A DNA stretch of 9,342 nucleotides from contig JBKPHP010000224.1 of NCBI GenBank assembly GCA_046729895.1, forward strand, positions 1 to 9,342. Direction: 5' to 3'. This document shows, piece by piece, positions 1-6,283 of this stretch; the first letter of the stretch is position 1; every line of letters begins with the position of its first letter. Origin of the DNA: DASXBA01 sp046729895 (lineage in GTDB: Bacteria; Actinomycetota; Thermoleophilia; Solirubrobacterales; Thermoleophilaceae). The notes beneath the pieces are model-generated. The model ran no database searches. It saw nothing but the letters and a program-made list of their open reading frames with translations, and had not been told where the DNA came from. The position numbers were made by a program, and so were the translations under genes.

Positions 1-1328
1 AGAGGTATCGAGCCCGAGACTCCCACCAGGGCCACAGCCAGGGCGGTCAGGAAGAAGCCGACCAGCGCGGGCTCGCCCTTGTTGGGCCGCCGCGCGAGCC
101 GCAGGAGCAGGATCGAGCCGAGCAGGGAGCCGAGCCCGATCGCGGCAGTCAAGGCGCCGAGCGTGCCGGGTCCGGCGTCTAGCTGGTAGCGGACGATGCC
201 CGGGAGCATGAACGCCACCGGAGGGGTGCCGAACAGGCCGGCCAGGAGTGTGAGCGCCATGAGTGAGGCCACGCTGCGGCGCGCGAGCACGTAGTGCAGG
301 CCCTCCGCCATCGCACCCCGCAAGCGCTCGGAGGCATCCGCCGCGGCCGCCCGCGACCCGGGGAGCAACGCGACGGCCACCAGCACCCCGAGAAAGCTCG
401 CGGCGTTCACGGCGAACACCCAGGTGGGCCCGCCGTGGGCGAGGAGGACGCCGGCGATGGCGGGGCCCAGGAAGCGCGCCAGCTGCAGGGAAAGGCTGTT
501 GATCGCCACGGCGCTCTCCAGGTCGCGCTTCGGAACAGTGGACCCGAGCATGCCCTGGAAGGCGGGGAAGCTGAGCGTCCCGAGGCTGCCCCCGACCACG
601 GCGATTGAGCCCATCAACGGCACGGTCAGCGAGTCCGTCTGCCACAGCACCGCCAGCACGACGGCCACGGCCATGTTCGCCCCCTGGAAGATCAGGATGA
701 GCCTGCGGCGGTCGTAGCGGTCGGCCAGCGCTCCGGCCGGCAGGCCGAAGACTAGGTTGGGAATCGTGTTGAGGAACCCGATCAGGCCCAGCGTTCCTGC
801 GGACCCGCCGAGGAGGAGCACGATGTAGCCAAAGGCAGCGGCCTCCACCCAGTTGCCGGTGAGCGAGAAGAGCACGCCGGCCGAGTAGCGGCGAAAGCGC
901 TCGTGCCGGAGCGCCGAGAGCGCGGTCTGCGCTGCGGGGGCGGGCTCGGAAGGCGGAGCCGGCGGACGGGGAAGCTCGACGACTCGGGAGCCATCCTGCA
1001 GGGCGGCCATTCCGCCGCGGACGGCGTACGCCTCGAAGCCATGGTCCCTCAGCCAATGCGCCACCCGAACGCTGGTCGCCTCGCCGAGGCAGGTGCAGGC
1101 GAGCACGACCGGCGCGTCGGGCGGCAGATCGTCCAGGCGGTGGGGGATCTCGTCCGGCGGGATGCGCAGCGCGCCTGGGATGGCGGCCTCTGACTCGTCG
1201 ATGCGGCGTACGTCGACCAGCACGGCACCGTCGGCGGCCAGCTCACGCGCCTCGTCGGGCTCGATCCGGGTGGGGGAGCGGCTCAGCGCCGAGGGGACGT
1301 GGAAGTGGCGGCTTGGGGTCGTTGCCAC
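1..1328 (-). CDS. Rhodanese-MFS transporter fusion (3' end beyond window)
   Basis: The visible 442 residues start with a rhodanese-like domain (about 20-115), followed by a Pro/Ala-rich linker (about 120-135) and an MFS transporter of the DHA3/EntS-like type from about residue 140. In the rhodanese part, VLVDVR (36-41) and the active-site loop with Cys78 and Cys80 (LACTCLGEATS) are visible, so the catalytic cysteine is kept. The MFS part shows the motif-A loop GLPAGALADRYDRRR (195-209) after the second membrane helix; roughly nine of twelve helices lie inside the window. MFS proteins have a cytoplasmic N terminus, so the rhodanese domain should face the cytoplasm. It may pass sulfane sulfur or sense a thiol substrate linked to export, but substrate and direction are unknown. 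GTG at 1328 is the only start that keeps the whole rhodanese domain; a GGAGG lies 17 nt upstream, too far for a normal ribosome site. The gene is 22 bp downstream of cofE. Confidence 0.85.
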   Translation of the reverse strand, partial: MATTPSRHFHVPSALSRSPTRIEPDEARELAADGAVLVDVRRIDESEAAIPGALRIPPDEIPHRLDDLPPDAPVVLACTCLGEATSVRVAHWLRDHGFEAYAVRGGMAALQDGSRVVELPRPPAPPSEPAPAAQTALSALRHERFRRYSAGVLFSLTGNWVEAAAFGYIVLLLGGSAGTLGLIGFLNTIPNLVFGLPAGALADRYDRRRLILIFQGANMAVAVVLAVLWQTDSLTVPLMGSIAVVGGSLGTLSFPAFQGMLGSTVPKRDLESAVAINSLSLQLARFLGPAIAGVLLAHGGPTWVFAVNAASFLGVLVAVALLPGSRAAAADASERLRGAMAEGLHYVLARRSVASLMALTLLAGLFGTPPVAFMLPGIVRYQLDAGPGTLGALTAAIGLGSLLGSILLLRLARRPNKGEPALVGFFLTALAVALVGVSGSIP

Positions 1329-1335
1329 CCCTTCG

Positions 1336-1341
1336 AGGATA
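1336..1341 (-). promoter_or_regulatory. Candidate -10 box for the rhodanese-MFS gene
   Basis: On the minus strand TATCCT (1341 to 1336) fits the actinobacterial TANNNT -10 consensus and ends 7 nt before the GTG start, the spacing expected of a leaderless transcript. No well-placed ribosome site is present for this start. It overlaps the short gap after cofE, so the gene may have its own promoter as well as read-through from the F420 operon. Based on one short motif only. Confidence 0.35.
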
Positions 1342-1350
1342 GGAGCCTCC

Positions 1351-2088
1351 TCAGAGAAACAACTGGTCCCTCTGCGGTCGCAGTAGAGCCGCGGCGCCGG
1401 GCCCGTCCTCGCGCGTGACGAACCGCTCCAGGCCGCGCACGAGAACGGCCGGTTCGCTCGAGTCCTTGGCACGGACGAGGTCCGCGGCCGCGGCGACGGC
1501 GTCGGCTACTGCGATCGTGGTCACTCGCAGCTCGCGGCCCGCGGCGTCCCGCCTGCCCGTCCAGTCGTCGAGCGCGACGAGGCCGGCCGCGCCGATCGCG
1601 ACGTCTACCTCGCCGAGCCGCCACGGCCGCCCGAACGAATCGGACACCACGACGGCCGGCCGCACGCCGCGCGCCTCCGCGATGCCCGACCTCAGGCGCC
1701 GTGCGGAGCCGTCCGGGTCCTTTGGCAGCAGCACGAGCTCCCCCGCGGACGGCGCATTGGACTGGTCGACCCCGGCGTTGGCGCACACGAAGCCGTGATG
1801 CGTGCGGCAGATCAGGACGCCGCGCTCGGCGCGGAGGAGCTCGGTGGTCTCGTCGAGCACCGCTTGGACCAACCGGGCATCCTTGTCGTGCTCCGCGGCG
1901 AGGGCCCGTGCTTGCTCACCGGGTTCGATCTCGTCCAGCGCCCGCAGTCGGCCCTCCGACTTGGACACCGCCTTGTGGGCGATGACGAGCACGTCGCCGT
2001 CCAGGAGGTCGCGCGGGGCGGCGCGGGCGAGCAGTGCCGGCAGGTCGTCGCCCGGCGACAGCTGCGGCAGCCCGGAAAGGGCGCTCAG
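1351..2088 (-). CDS. cofE: Coenzyme F420-0:L-glutamate ligase CofE (FbiB N-domain type), CTG start
   Basis: GTP-dependent ligase that adds gamma-linked glutamates to F420-0 (or dehydro-F420-0), a late cytoplasmic step of F420 synthesis. Family features are GLPQLSPGDDL near the N terminus (6-16), HKAVSKSEGR (38-47), RTHHGFVCANAGVDQSN (95-111) and SDSFGRPWR (149-157). The frame has no ATG, GTG or TTG upstream of a GTG at 1992, and that GTG would remove 32 residues including the conserved N-terminal strand. A CTG at 2088 overlaps the cofC stop as CTGA, the usual four-base coupling overlap, and gives 245 residues, the normal length of stand-alone CofE. I therefore choose CTG. There is no C-terminal nitroreductase domain as in mycobacterial FbiB, so reduction of dehydro-F420 would need a separate enzyme not seen here. 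The function is near certain; the start is inferred. Confidence 0.9.
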   Translation of the reverse strand: MSALSGLPQLSPGDDLPALLARAAPRDLLDGDVLVIAHKAVSKSEGRLRALDEIEPGEQARALAAEHDKDARLVQAVLDETTELLRAERGVLICRTHHGFVCANAGVDQSNAPSAGELVLLPKDPDGSARRLRSGIAEARGVRPAVVVSDSFGRPWRLGEVDVAIGAAGLVALDDWTGRRDAAGRELRVTTIAVADAVAAAADLVRAKDSSEPAVLVRGLERFVTREDGPGAAALLRPQRDQLFL

Positions 2089-2774
2089 GCGGATGCCGCG
2101 ACCCTGGCCCGGATGCCCAAGCGCCCCAGCTGGGCCAGGGCGCCGCGCGTCATCGGCGCGCGTCCGCGCTGCTTCTCGAGCAGCGCGGAGAGTTCGGCCA
2201 GGTCGTCCGGGATGTCCACGTCGAGCGCCAGCGACGCCGGCGTCACCACGTCATGGGGGACGCCTGCGGCCCGGGCGGCGGCGAGGTGCCGCTCGAGGCT
2301 GCCAGGTCCGAAGCTCGGCTCGACCACACCCGGCGGGGCGAGCAACAGCGCGTTCGTTCCCGCCCCGTGGCGGTCGGGCACGATCAGTGCCCCGAGGCCG
2401 CGCATCGCGGCGTCTGCCAGGAGCCTCTCCACATCGCGCGGATTCAGCAGCGGCGTGTCGCCTGGCACGAGCAGCGCACGCTCGAAGCCGGCGGCCACTG
2501 CGTGTCGAATGCCGATCATCGCGGCCGGCGACTGGCCTGCCTGAGCCTCGTCGCGGAGCACCTGCACGCGATGGCTCAAGGCCGTCGACTCCGCGATCCG
2601 ATCGCGCGTGACCACCACGATCGCGTCGAGCCCGCGCACGCGACGCAGGGAGCTCAGCACGTCGGTGAACATGGCCTGGGCGAGGGCTTGGCGGGCGCCC
2701 GCGCGCAACAGCTGGGCGAGGCGCTGCTTGGCGGCGTCGAAGGTCTTGACGGGGAGGATGGCGATGGTGCGCAC
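2085..2774 (-). CDS. cofC: Phospholactate/phosphoenolpyruvate guanylyltransferase CofC (FbiD)
   Basis: Transfers GMP from GTP to 2-phospholactate or, in actinobacteria as described for FbiD, phosphoenolpyruvate, making the activated C3 unit that CofD uses. The 229 residues show the nucleotidyltransferase fold: the N-terminal PVKTFDAAKQRL (8-19), the metal-site VPGDTPLL (103-110), PDRHGAGTNALLL (133-145), SFGPGSLERH (154-163) and LDVDIPDDL (184-192), all typical of CofC. Length matches the family (about 210-230). The start is a GTG 36 nt after the cofD stop, with the conserved strand IAILPVK directly behind it. No strong ribosome site is visible; a TAGAGT 14 nt upstream might be a weak internal -10 box. 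The stop codon overlaps the proposed CTG start of cofE. Which phosphorylated acid is used cannot be read from the sequence. Confidence 0.93.
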   Translation of the reverse strand: MRTIAILPVKTFDAAKQRLAQLLRAGARQALAQAMFTDVLSSLRRVRGLDAIVVVTRDRIAESTALSHRVQVLRDEAQAGQSPAAMIGIRHAVAAGFERALLVPGDTPLLNPRDVERLLADAAMRGLGALIVPDRHGAGTNALLLAPPGVVEPSFGPGSLERHLAAARAAGVPHDVVTPASLALDVDIPDDLAELSALLEKQRGRAPMTRGALAQLGRLGIRARVAASA

Positions 2775-2810
2775 GAGGACCGAAGGCGACTCTAGCGCGG
2801 CCCTCGTGGT

Positions 2811-3710
2811 TCAGCCGGGCAGACCCGCCGCGAAGTCCAGGGTGCTCTCGGCCAACCGTCGCCGCGCGGCCGGATCGCCCATCAGCGTGTCCATCACGAG
2901 CACCGGAATCCCCGCCGCGTCCTCGCTGGCGACCACCCCGTCGATCAGCCCCTCGTAGACCCTGGCCACGCCATCCGCGCGGAGCGCTATTCCCGCCTGC
3001 TCGCAGAACGCCTCCGTCGGTCCCTTCACCGCGCGGCCTTCCACGAAGGGGCTGACCGCCACTACAGGCGCCGCTGCGCCGGCCACGGCCTCGCGCATGC
3101 CCGGCAGCGCCAGGATCGGCCCGATCGAGATCACCGGGTTGGACGGGCCGATCACGATCGTTTCGGCCTCCGCGAGCACCGCAAGGACCTCTTGCGTCGG
3201 GCGGGCCTGCGCCAAACCGCGCAGCTCGACCCCCTCGACCGGCCCCTCTGCGCCCTCGACGATCATGAACTCCTGGAAGGGGCGCCAGGCGCCCCGGGCG
3301 CGCACGTACGTCTGCACAGCCTCGTCGCACATGGGAAGCACCCGCGCCTCCACCCCCATGGCGTCGACCACGGCGGCATGGGCCTCTGTCAGCCGGCGGC
3401 CGGCGCGCATGAGCTCGGTTCGTATCAGGCACAGCGCCAGGTCACGGTCACCGAGCCTGAACCACGTAGGGCGGCCGGCCCGCTCGAGAGCGGCCATCAC
3501 TTGCCAGGTGTCGCCCCGGATCCCGAAGCCGCGCTCGTCGATCGCGTCGGCGAGCCAGTAGGTGATCAGGTCGGGGTCGGGGGACACATGGACGCCGTGG
3601 ATCTCCACGTCGTCTCCCGTGTTCGCGATCACCGCGAGGTCGTCGGCGACCTCCAGCAGCCCCCGAGCGAGCTTCGCCCCGCCCGTGCCGCCCGAGAGCA
3701 GCGCTACCAG
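2811..3710 (-). CDS. cofD: 2-phospho-L-lactate transferase CofD (FbiA), CTG start
   Basis: Transfers the phospholactyl or phosphoenolpyruvyl group from the CofC product to Fo, giving F420-0 or its dehydro form. Seen: the N-terminal nucleotide-binding strand and loop LLSGGTGGAKLARG (4-17), NTGDD (30-34) for Fo and metal binding, GPSNPVISIGPIL (188-200), and SPFVEGRAVKGP (220-231). These are hallmark CofD segments, and 299 residues is close to the family norm of about 310. The start is unusual: in this frame no ATG, GTG or TTG occurs near the N terminus, and the first GTG downstream lies after the GGTGG loop. CTG at 3710 is preceded by GGAGG four nt upstream, inside the 3' end of npdG. The CTG start overlaps npdG by 7 bp, which suggests translational coupling. 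The frame stays open far upstream across npdG, but that is a GC-rich shadow. Confidence 0.93.
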   Translation of the reverse strand: MVALLSGGTGGAKLARGLLEVADDLAVIANTGDDVEIHGVHVSPDPDLITYWLADAIDERGFGIRGDTWQVMAALERAGRPTWFRLGDRDLALCLIRTELMRAGRRLTEAHAAVVDAMGVEARVLPMCDEAVQTYVRARGAWRPFQEFMIVEGAEGPVEGVELRGLAQARPTQEVLAVLAEAETIVIGPSNPVISIGPILALPGMREAVAGAAAPVVAVSPFVEGRAVKGPTEAFCEQAGIALRADGVARVYEGLIDGVVASEDAAGIPVLVMDTLMGDPAARRRLAESTLDFAAGLPG

Positions 3711-4381
3711 AGGACCTCCGGCAGACCCGTGAGCTTCACGCCCGCGTGAGTCCTGTGGCGCCTGTTCACCGAGATCAGGAGCGGCGTGAGCGACTCGATG
3801 AATCGCGCCGACTCGAGTCCCCCGCAGTCGACCGGCCGCAGCCCCTTTACGCGAGCGATGAGCTCGGCGGCCTGGCGCTTCGCGTCCTTCGAGTCGCCGG
3901 CTACGAGCACGTCCTCGTCCAACTGGTGGTCGAGCGCCCCGAGCATGGGCGCGCTCACCGTGTGAAGAGCGCTCACCACCGCGACGCCGTCCGGCACCAT
4001 CTCCTGGGCCTGCTGGGCGGCTGATCCCTGCGGCACCCCGAGTAGCCGCGTGGCCCTGCCGGAGACTGCCGCCGCCAGCGGCGAGGTCGCATCCACCAGG
4101 ACCTGGCCCTCGCGCAGCGCGCCCTTCAGATTCGTCAAATTCTCCGACTGGGCCCGGAAGGGAACGCAGAGGAAGACGATCGGCCCCTGCCGCGCCGCCT
4201 CGGGGTTCTCGAGCCCGTCGGCCCGGGCGTCTGCCACCTGTTCGCGCAGCCTCCTGGCGGCCTCGTCGGCGCGCCCGGCGTCGCGCGAGCCGATCACGAC
4301 CGGCGTCCCCTCCCGCGCGAGCCGCAGGGCCAGCCCGAAGCCGAGCGCGCCGGTGCCGCCGATGATCGGGACCGAGTCCAC
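3704..4381 (-). CDS. npdG: NADPH-dependent F420 reductase (F420:NADP oxidoreductase)
   Basis: Moves hydride between F420 and NADP. Seen: Rossmann motif GGTGALGFG (8-16), GSRD (31-34) after the second strand, where Ser/Arg bind the 2'-phosphate of NADP in this family, then VVSALHTV (135-142) and LRPVDCGGLESARFIESLTPLL (181-202), which matches the F420-binding C-terminal part of archaeal Fno. The end, AGVKLTGLPEVLW, corresponds to the GIKFL-like end of Fno. The 225 residues match the family (about 210-230). GTG at 4381 places the Rossmann strand immediately at the N terminus; no upstream ribosome site is evident, but a candidate -10 box lies 10 nt upstream. As first gene of the cluster it links cofactor synthesis with cofactor reduction. 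The physiological direction cannot be told from sequence. Confidence 0.9.
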   Translation of the reverse strand: MDSVPIIGGTGALGFGLALRLAREGTPVVIGSRDAGRADEAARRLREQVADARADGLENPEAARQGPIVFLCVPFRAQSENLTNLKGALREGQVLVDATSPLAAAVSGRATRLLGVPQGSAAQQAQEMVPDGVAVVSALHTVSAPMLGALDHQLDEDVLVAGDSKDAKRQAAELIARVKGLRPVDCGGLESARFIESLTPLLISVNRRHRTHAGVKLTGLPEVLW

Positions 4382-4391
4382 GGACGGCGAG

Positions 4392-4397
4392 AGAGTA
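4392..4397 (-). promoter_or_regulatory. Candidate -10 box of the F420 operon
   Basis: On the minus strand TACTCT (4397 to 4392) fits TANNNT and ends 10 nt before the npdG GTG, so the transcript would be leaderless or nearly so. No clear -35 box is visible; the perfect inverted repeat 4399-4425 occupies that position instead. Inference from motif and spacing. Confidence 0.4.
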
Positions 4398-4398
4398 C

Positions 4399-4425
4399 CC
4401 AGTGCGGGCTTCCATCTCGCACTGG
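4399..4425. repeat. Inverted repeat CCAGTGCG-N11-CGCACTGG (operator candidate)
   Basis: Two perfect 8-bp arms (4399-4406 and 4418-4425) separated by 11 bp. The centre-to-centre distance of about 19-20 bp is close to two helical turns, as suits a dimeric repressor. The repeat covers the -35 zone of the proposed npdG promoter and begins one base beyond its -10 box. It could be an operator for the F420 operon. A structured RNA role is less likely, since it would lie upstream of the proposed transcription start. Confidence 0.45.
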
Positions 4426-4460
4426 TGATGGCAGAGTCCGCCCTGCAGGCGGCCGTGACC

Positions 4461-4484
4461 GAGGGCCGGCATTCGCCGGCCCTC
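4461..4484. repeat. Perfect 10-bp inverted repeat with 4-nt spacer
   Basis: GAGGGCCGGC (4461-4470), ATTC, GCCGGCCCTC (4475-4484). It directly abuts the candidate -10 box of the SDR gene. As DNA it would occupy the -35 region and may bind a regulator. As RNA it is a strong GC hairpin without a T run, and no plus-strand gene upstream needs a terminator, so an operator is the better reading. Its arms differ from those of the other repeat in this gap, so two different regulators are possible. Confidence 0.45.
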
Positions 4485-4490
4485 TAACCT
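4485..4490 (+). promoter_or_regulatory. Candidate -10 box of the SDR gene
   Basis: TAACCT fits TANNNT and ends 9 nt before the ATG at 4500. No ribosome binding site is seen in the nine-base gap, which agrees with leaderless translation, common in actinobacteria. Motif-based inference. Confidence 0.4.
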
Positions 4491-4499
4491 GCGCGCTCC

Positions 4500-5237
4500 A
4501 TGAGGCTCGAGGGACGTACCGCTCTCGTCACCGGCGGGGCGAGCGGCATTGGCGCGGCCACCTGCCGCCGGCTCGCAGCGGAGGGCGCGCGGGTTGCCGT
4601 CACCGACGTCAACCTCGAGCCGGCCGGCGAGCTGGCCGACGAGATCGATGGCGACGCGTACGAGCTCGACGTGCGCTCCACCGAGTCGATCCGCCGGGCC
4701 GTCGAGGCCATCGGCTCCGTCGACGTGCTCGTCAACAACGCCGGCTACGACGAGTTCGGCTTCTTCACGCAGACCGACGAGGCGCTCTGGGACCGGGTGC
4801 TGGCGGTCAACCTTCGAGGCGTGCTCGCCGTGACGCATGCCGTGCTGCCGGGGATGCAGGACCGGCGCCGGGGCCGGATCGTCAACGTGGCCTCGGAGGC
4901 GGGTCGGGTGGGATCGCACGGGTCGAGCGCTTACTCGGCGGCCAAGGGCGGCGTGATCGGCTTCACCAAGGCGATCGCCCGGGAGAGCGCACGCTTCGGC
5001 ATCACCTGCAACGCGGTTGCGCCCGGCCCGATAGAGACCCCCCTGCTCATGTCCGCGCCGGAGCAGCTCGGCGAGCTGGGGCAGAAGATCGTGAAGACGA
5101 TGGTCGGCTCCACGGCGCTGCGCCGTCTCGGGCAGCCGGAGGAGATCGCTGCCGCGATCGCCTTCCTGGCCTCCGACGACGCCTCCTACGTGACCGGGCA
5201 GGCCCTCGGCGTCTCGGGCGGGCTCGCAATGATCTGA
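4500..5237 (+). CDS. Short-chain dehydrogenase/reductase, BadH-like (3-hydroxyacyl-CoA type)
   Basis: Classical SDR of 245 residues. Seen: NAD(P)-binding TGGASGIG (11-18), acidic Asp36 at the end of the second strand (TDVN), which favours NAD over NADP, NNAG (79-82), and the catalytic residues Ser132, Tyr145 and Lys149 (YSAAK). From memory, the segments VNNAGYDEF, HAVLPGM, GRIVNVASEAGRVGS and the end SGGLAM resemble BadH, the 2-hydroxycyclohexanecarboxyl-CoA dehydrogenase of alicyclic/benzoate breakdown, more than FabG. A general 3-hydroxyacyl-CoA dehydrogenase role is equally possible, as neighbouring genes act on acyl-CoAs. The ATG start is supported by the LEGRTALVTGG beginning typical of the family. 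It is divergent from the F420 operon and 73 bp upstream of the HMG-CoA lyase gene. Confidence 0.88.
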   Translation: MRLEGRTALVTGGASGIGAATCRRLAAEGARVAVTDVNLEPAGELADEIDGDAYELDVRSTESIRRAVEAIGSVDVLVNNAGYDEFGFFTQTDEALWDRVLAVNLRGVLAVTHAVLPGMQDRRRGRIVNVASEAGRVGSHGSSAYSAAKGGVIGFTKAIARESARFGITCNAVAPGPIETPLLMSAPEQLGELGQKIVKTMVGSTALRRLGQPEEIAAAIAFLASDDASYVTGQALGVSGGLAMI

Positions 5238-5261
5238 CGCGCGCGGTGATTGGTTTCCCGC

Positions 5262-5292
5262 TTGCCACCTCGGACGCGTACGGAAATATCCT
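5262..5292 (+). promoter_or_regulatory. Possible promoter before the HMG-CoA lyase gene
   Basis: TTGCCA (5262-5267) resembles a -35 box (5 of 6 to TTGACA) and TATCCT (5287-5292) a TANNNT -10 box, separated by 19 bp. The 73-bp gap after the SDR gene is AT-richer than the surroundings here. The following gene may be read from this promoter as well as from upstream. The spacer is slightly long. Confidence 0.35.
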
Positions 5293-5310
5293 TTCGCTCA
5301 CCGAGAGCCA

Positions 5311-6213
5311 GTGACAGAGCCGGTGAATATCCGCGAGGTCGGACCCCGGGACGGCTTCCAGAACGAGCCCGAGGTGATCCCCACCGACGACAAGGTCCGC
5401 CTGATCGAGATGCTCGCGCGCACCGGGCTTCGCCGCCTCGAGGTGACGAGCTTCGTGCGGCCGGACGTGATCCCTCAGCTGGCCGACCGCGCCGAGGTGG
5501 TCAGCCGCGCGCGGATCCCCGAGGAGGTCTCGGTCTCGGTCCTGGTTCCGAACGAGAAGGGCCTCGCCAGCGCGCTCGAGTTCAGGGACCGCTTCCAGGA
5601 GATCAACGTCTTCCTCTCCGCCAGCGAGACCCACAACCGCAAGAACGTGAATCGCTCGATCGCGGAGTCGCTCTCGGGCCTCGAAAGAGTGCTCGCGCGC
5701 GCGCGCGAGGCGGGCCTGCGCTGCGAGGGGGTGATCGCCGTGTCGTTCGGGTGTCCCTACGAGGGCGAAGTGCCCTCCGAGCGGGTGCTTTCGATCGCGC
5801 GCCGTCTCGTCGACGCCGGCTGCCAGGAGATCGCCTTCGGTGACACCACGGGCATGGCCAACCCGCTCCAGGTGCGCCGCTTCTTCGAGCGTGCCGATCT
5901 CGCCGCCGAGCTGACCGCCCACTTCCACAACACCCGCGGCCAGGGGCTCGCGAACGTGCTCGCCGCGCTCGAGGCGGGGGTGCAGTCGTTCGAGTCGTCG
6001 TTCGGGGAGCTCGGCGGCTGCCCGGTGCCAAGGGGGGCCACCGGCAACATCGCCAGCGAGGACCTCGTCTCGATGCTCCACGAGATGGGATTCGAGACGG
6101 GGATCGACTTGGAGCGGCTGGTGGCGTGCGCGCGCGAGGCGCAGCGGGTTCTCGGGCGCCCCCTGGGGAGCCACGTCCTGACGGCCGGGCCGGTCGACTG
6201 GCAGCGCGGCTGA
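5311..6213 (+). CDS. Hydroxymethylglutaryl-CoA lyase family protein
   Basis: Divalent-metal TIM-barrel lyase. HMG-CoA lyase splits 3-hydroxy-3-methylglutaryl-CoA into acetyl-CoA and acetoacetate, the last step of leucine breakdown. Seen: EVGPRDGFQNE (9-19) with the catalytic Arg13-Asp14, LEVTSFV with metal-site Glu44, SFGCPYEG (145-152), GDTTGMANP (177-185), HFHNTRG (204-210) with metal ligands His204 and His206, and the active-site loop GGCPVPRGATGN (235-246) with Cys237 and Asn246. Spacing of these residues agrees with the human enzyme (R41, D42, E72, H233, H235, C266, N275). At 300 residues it has the size of bacterial MvaB. The chosen start is GTG at 5311; a second in-frame GTG at 5323 would give MNIREVGPRDG and is also possible. 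All catalytic residues are present, but related lyases with other 3-hydroxyacyl-CoA substrates cannot be excluded. Confidence 0.88.
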   Translation: MTEPVNIREVGPRDGFQNEPEVIPTDDKVRLIEMLARTGLRRLEVTSFVRPDVIPQLADRAEVVSRARIPEEVSVSVLVPNEKGLASALEFRDRFQEINVFLSASETHNRKNVNRSIAESLSGLERVLARAREAGLRCEGVIAVSFGCPYEGEVPSERVLSIARRLVDAGCQEIAFGDTTGMANPLQVRRFFERADLAAELTAHFHNTRGQGLANVLAALEAGVQSFESSFGELGGCPVPRGATGNIASEDLVSMLHEMGFETGIDLERLVACAREAQRVLGRPLGSHVLTAGPVDWQRG

Positions 6214-6283
6214 AGGGCGGGAAGACTGTCGATTCCCGAAAAAGGGTGTTAAGTCGCCCCAGTTCGGGTAGTTATAAAGCGGA

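Noticed and set aside
1992..1992. GTG at 1992 as the cofE start
   Set aside because: It would remove 32 residues including the conserved GLPxxxPGDDL segment that is plainly encoded upstream in the same frame.
4439..4453. CCGCC-CTGCA-GGCGG small palindrome in the divergent gap
   Set aside because: Arms of only five GC-rich bases are expected often by chance at this composition, unlike the two flanking repeats.
2251..4919. Long open frames on the minus strand (2251-3432 and the extension of the cofD frame to 4919)
   Set aside because: They overlap well-supported genes, are Arg/Gly/Ala-rich without family motifs, and arise from high GC content. Only the 2811-3710 part carries conserved CofD sequence.
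5693..5710. Alternating CG run in the HMG-CoA lyase gene, possible Z-DNA or a repeat
   Set aside because: It encodes an ordinary Ala-Arg helix segment (ARAREAG) in a 70% GC gene, so codon bias explains it.
5047..6174. 375-residue open frame on the minus strand opposite the HMG-CoA lyase gene
   Set aside because: The plus strand encodes a complete lyase with all catalytic residues. The antisense frame shows a His/Arg/Glu-rich shadow composition and no recognisable domain.
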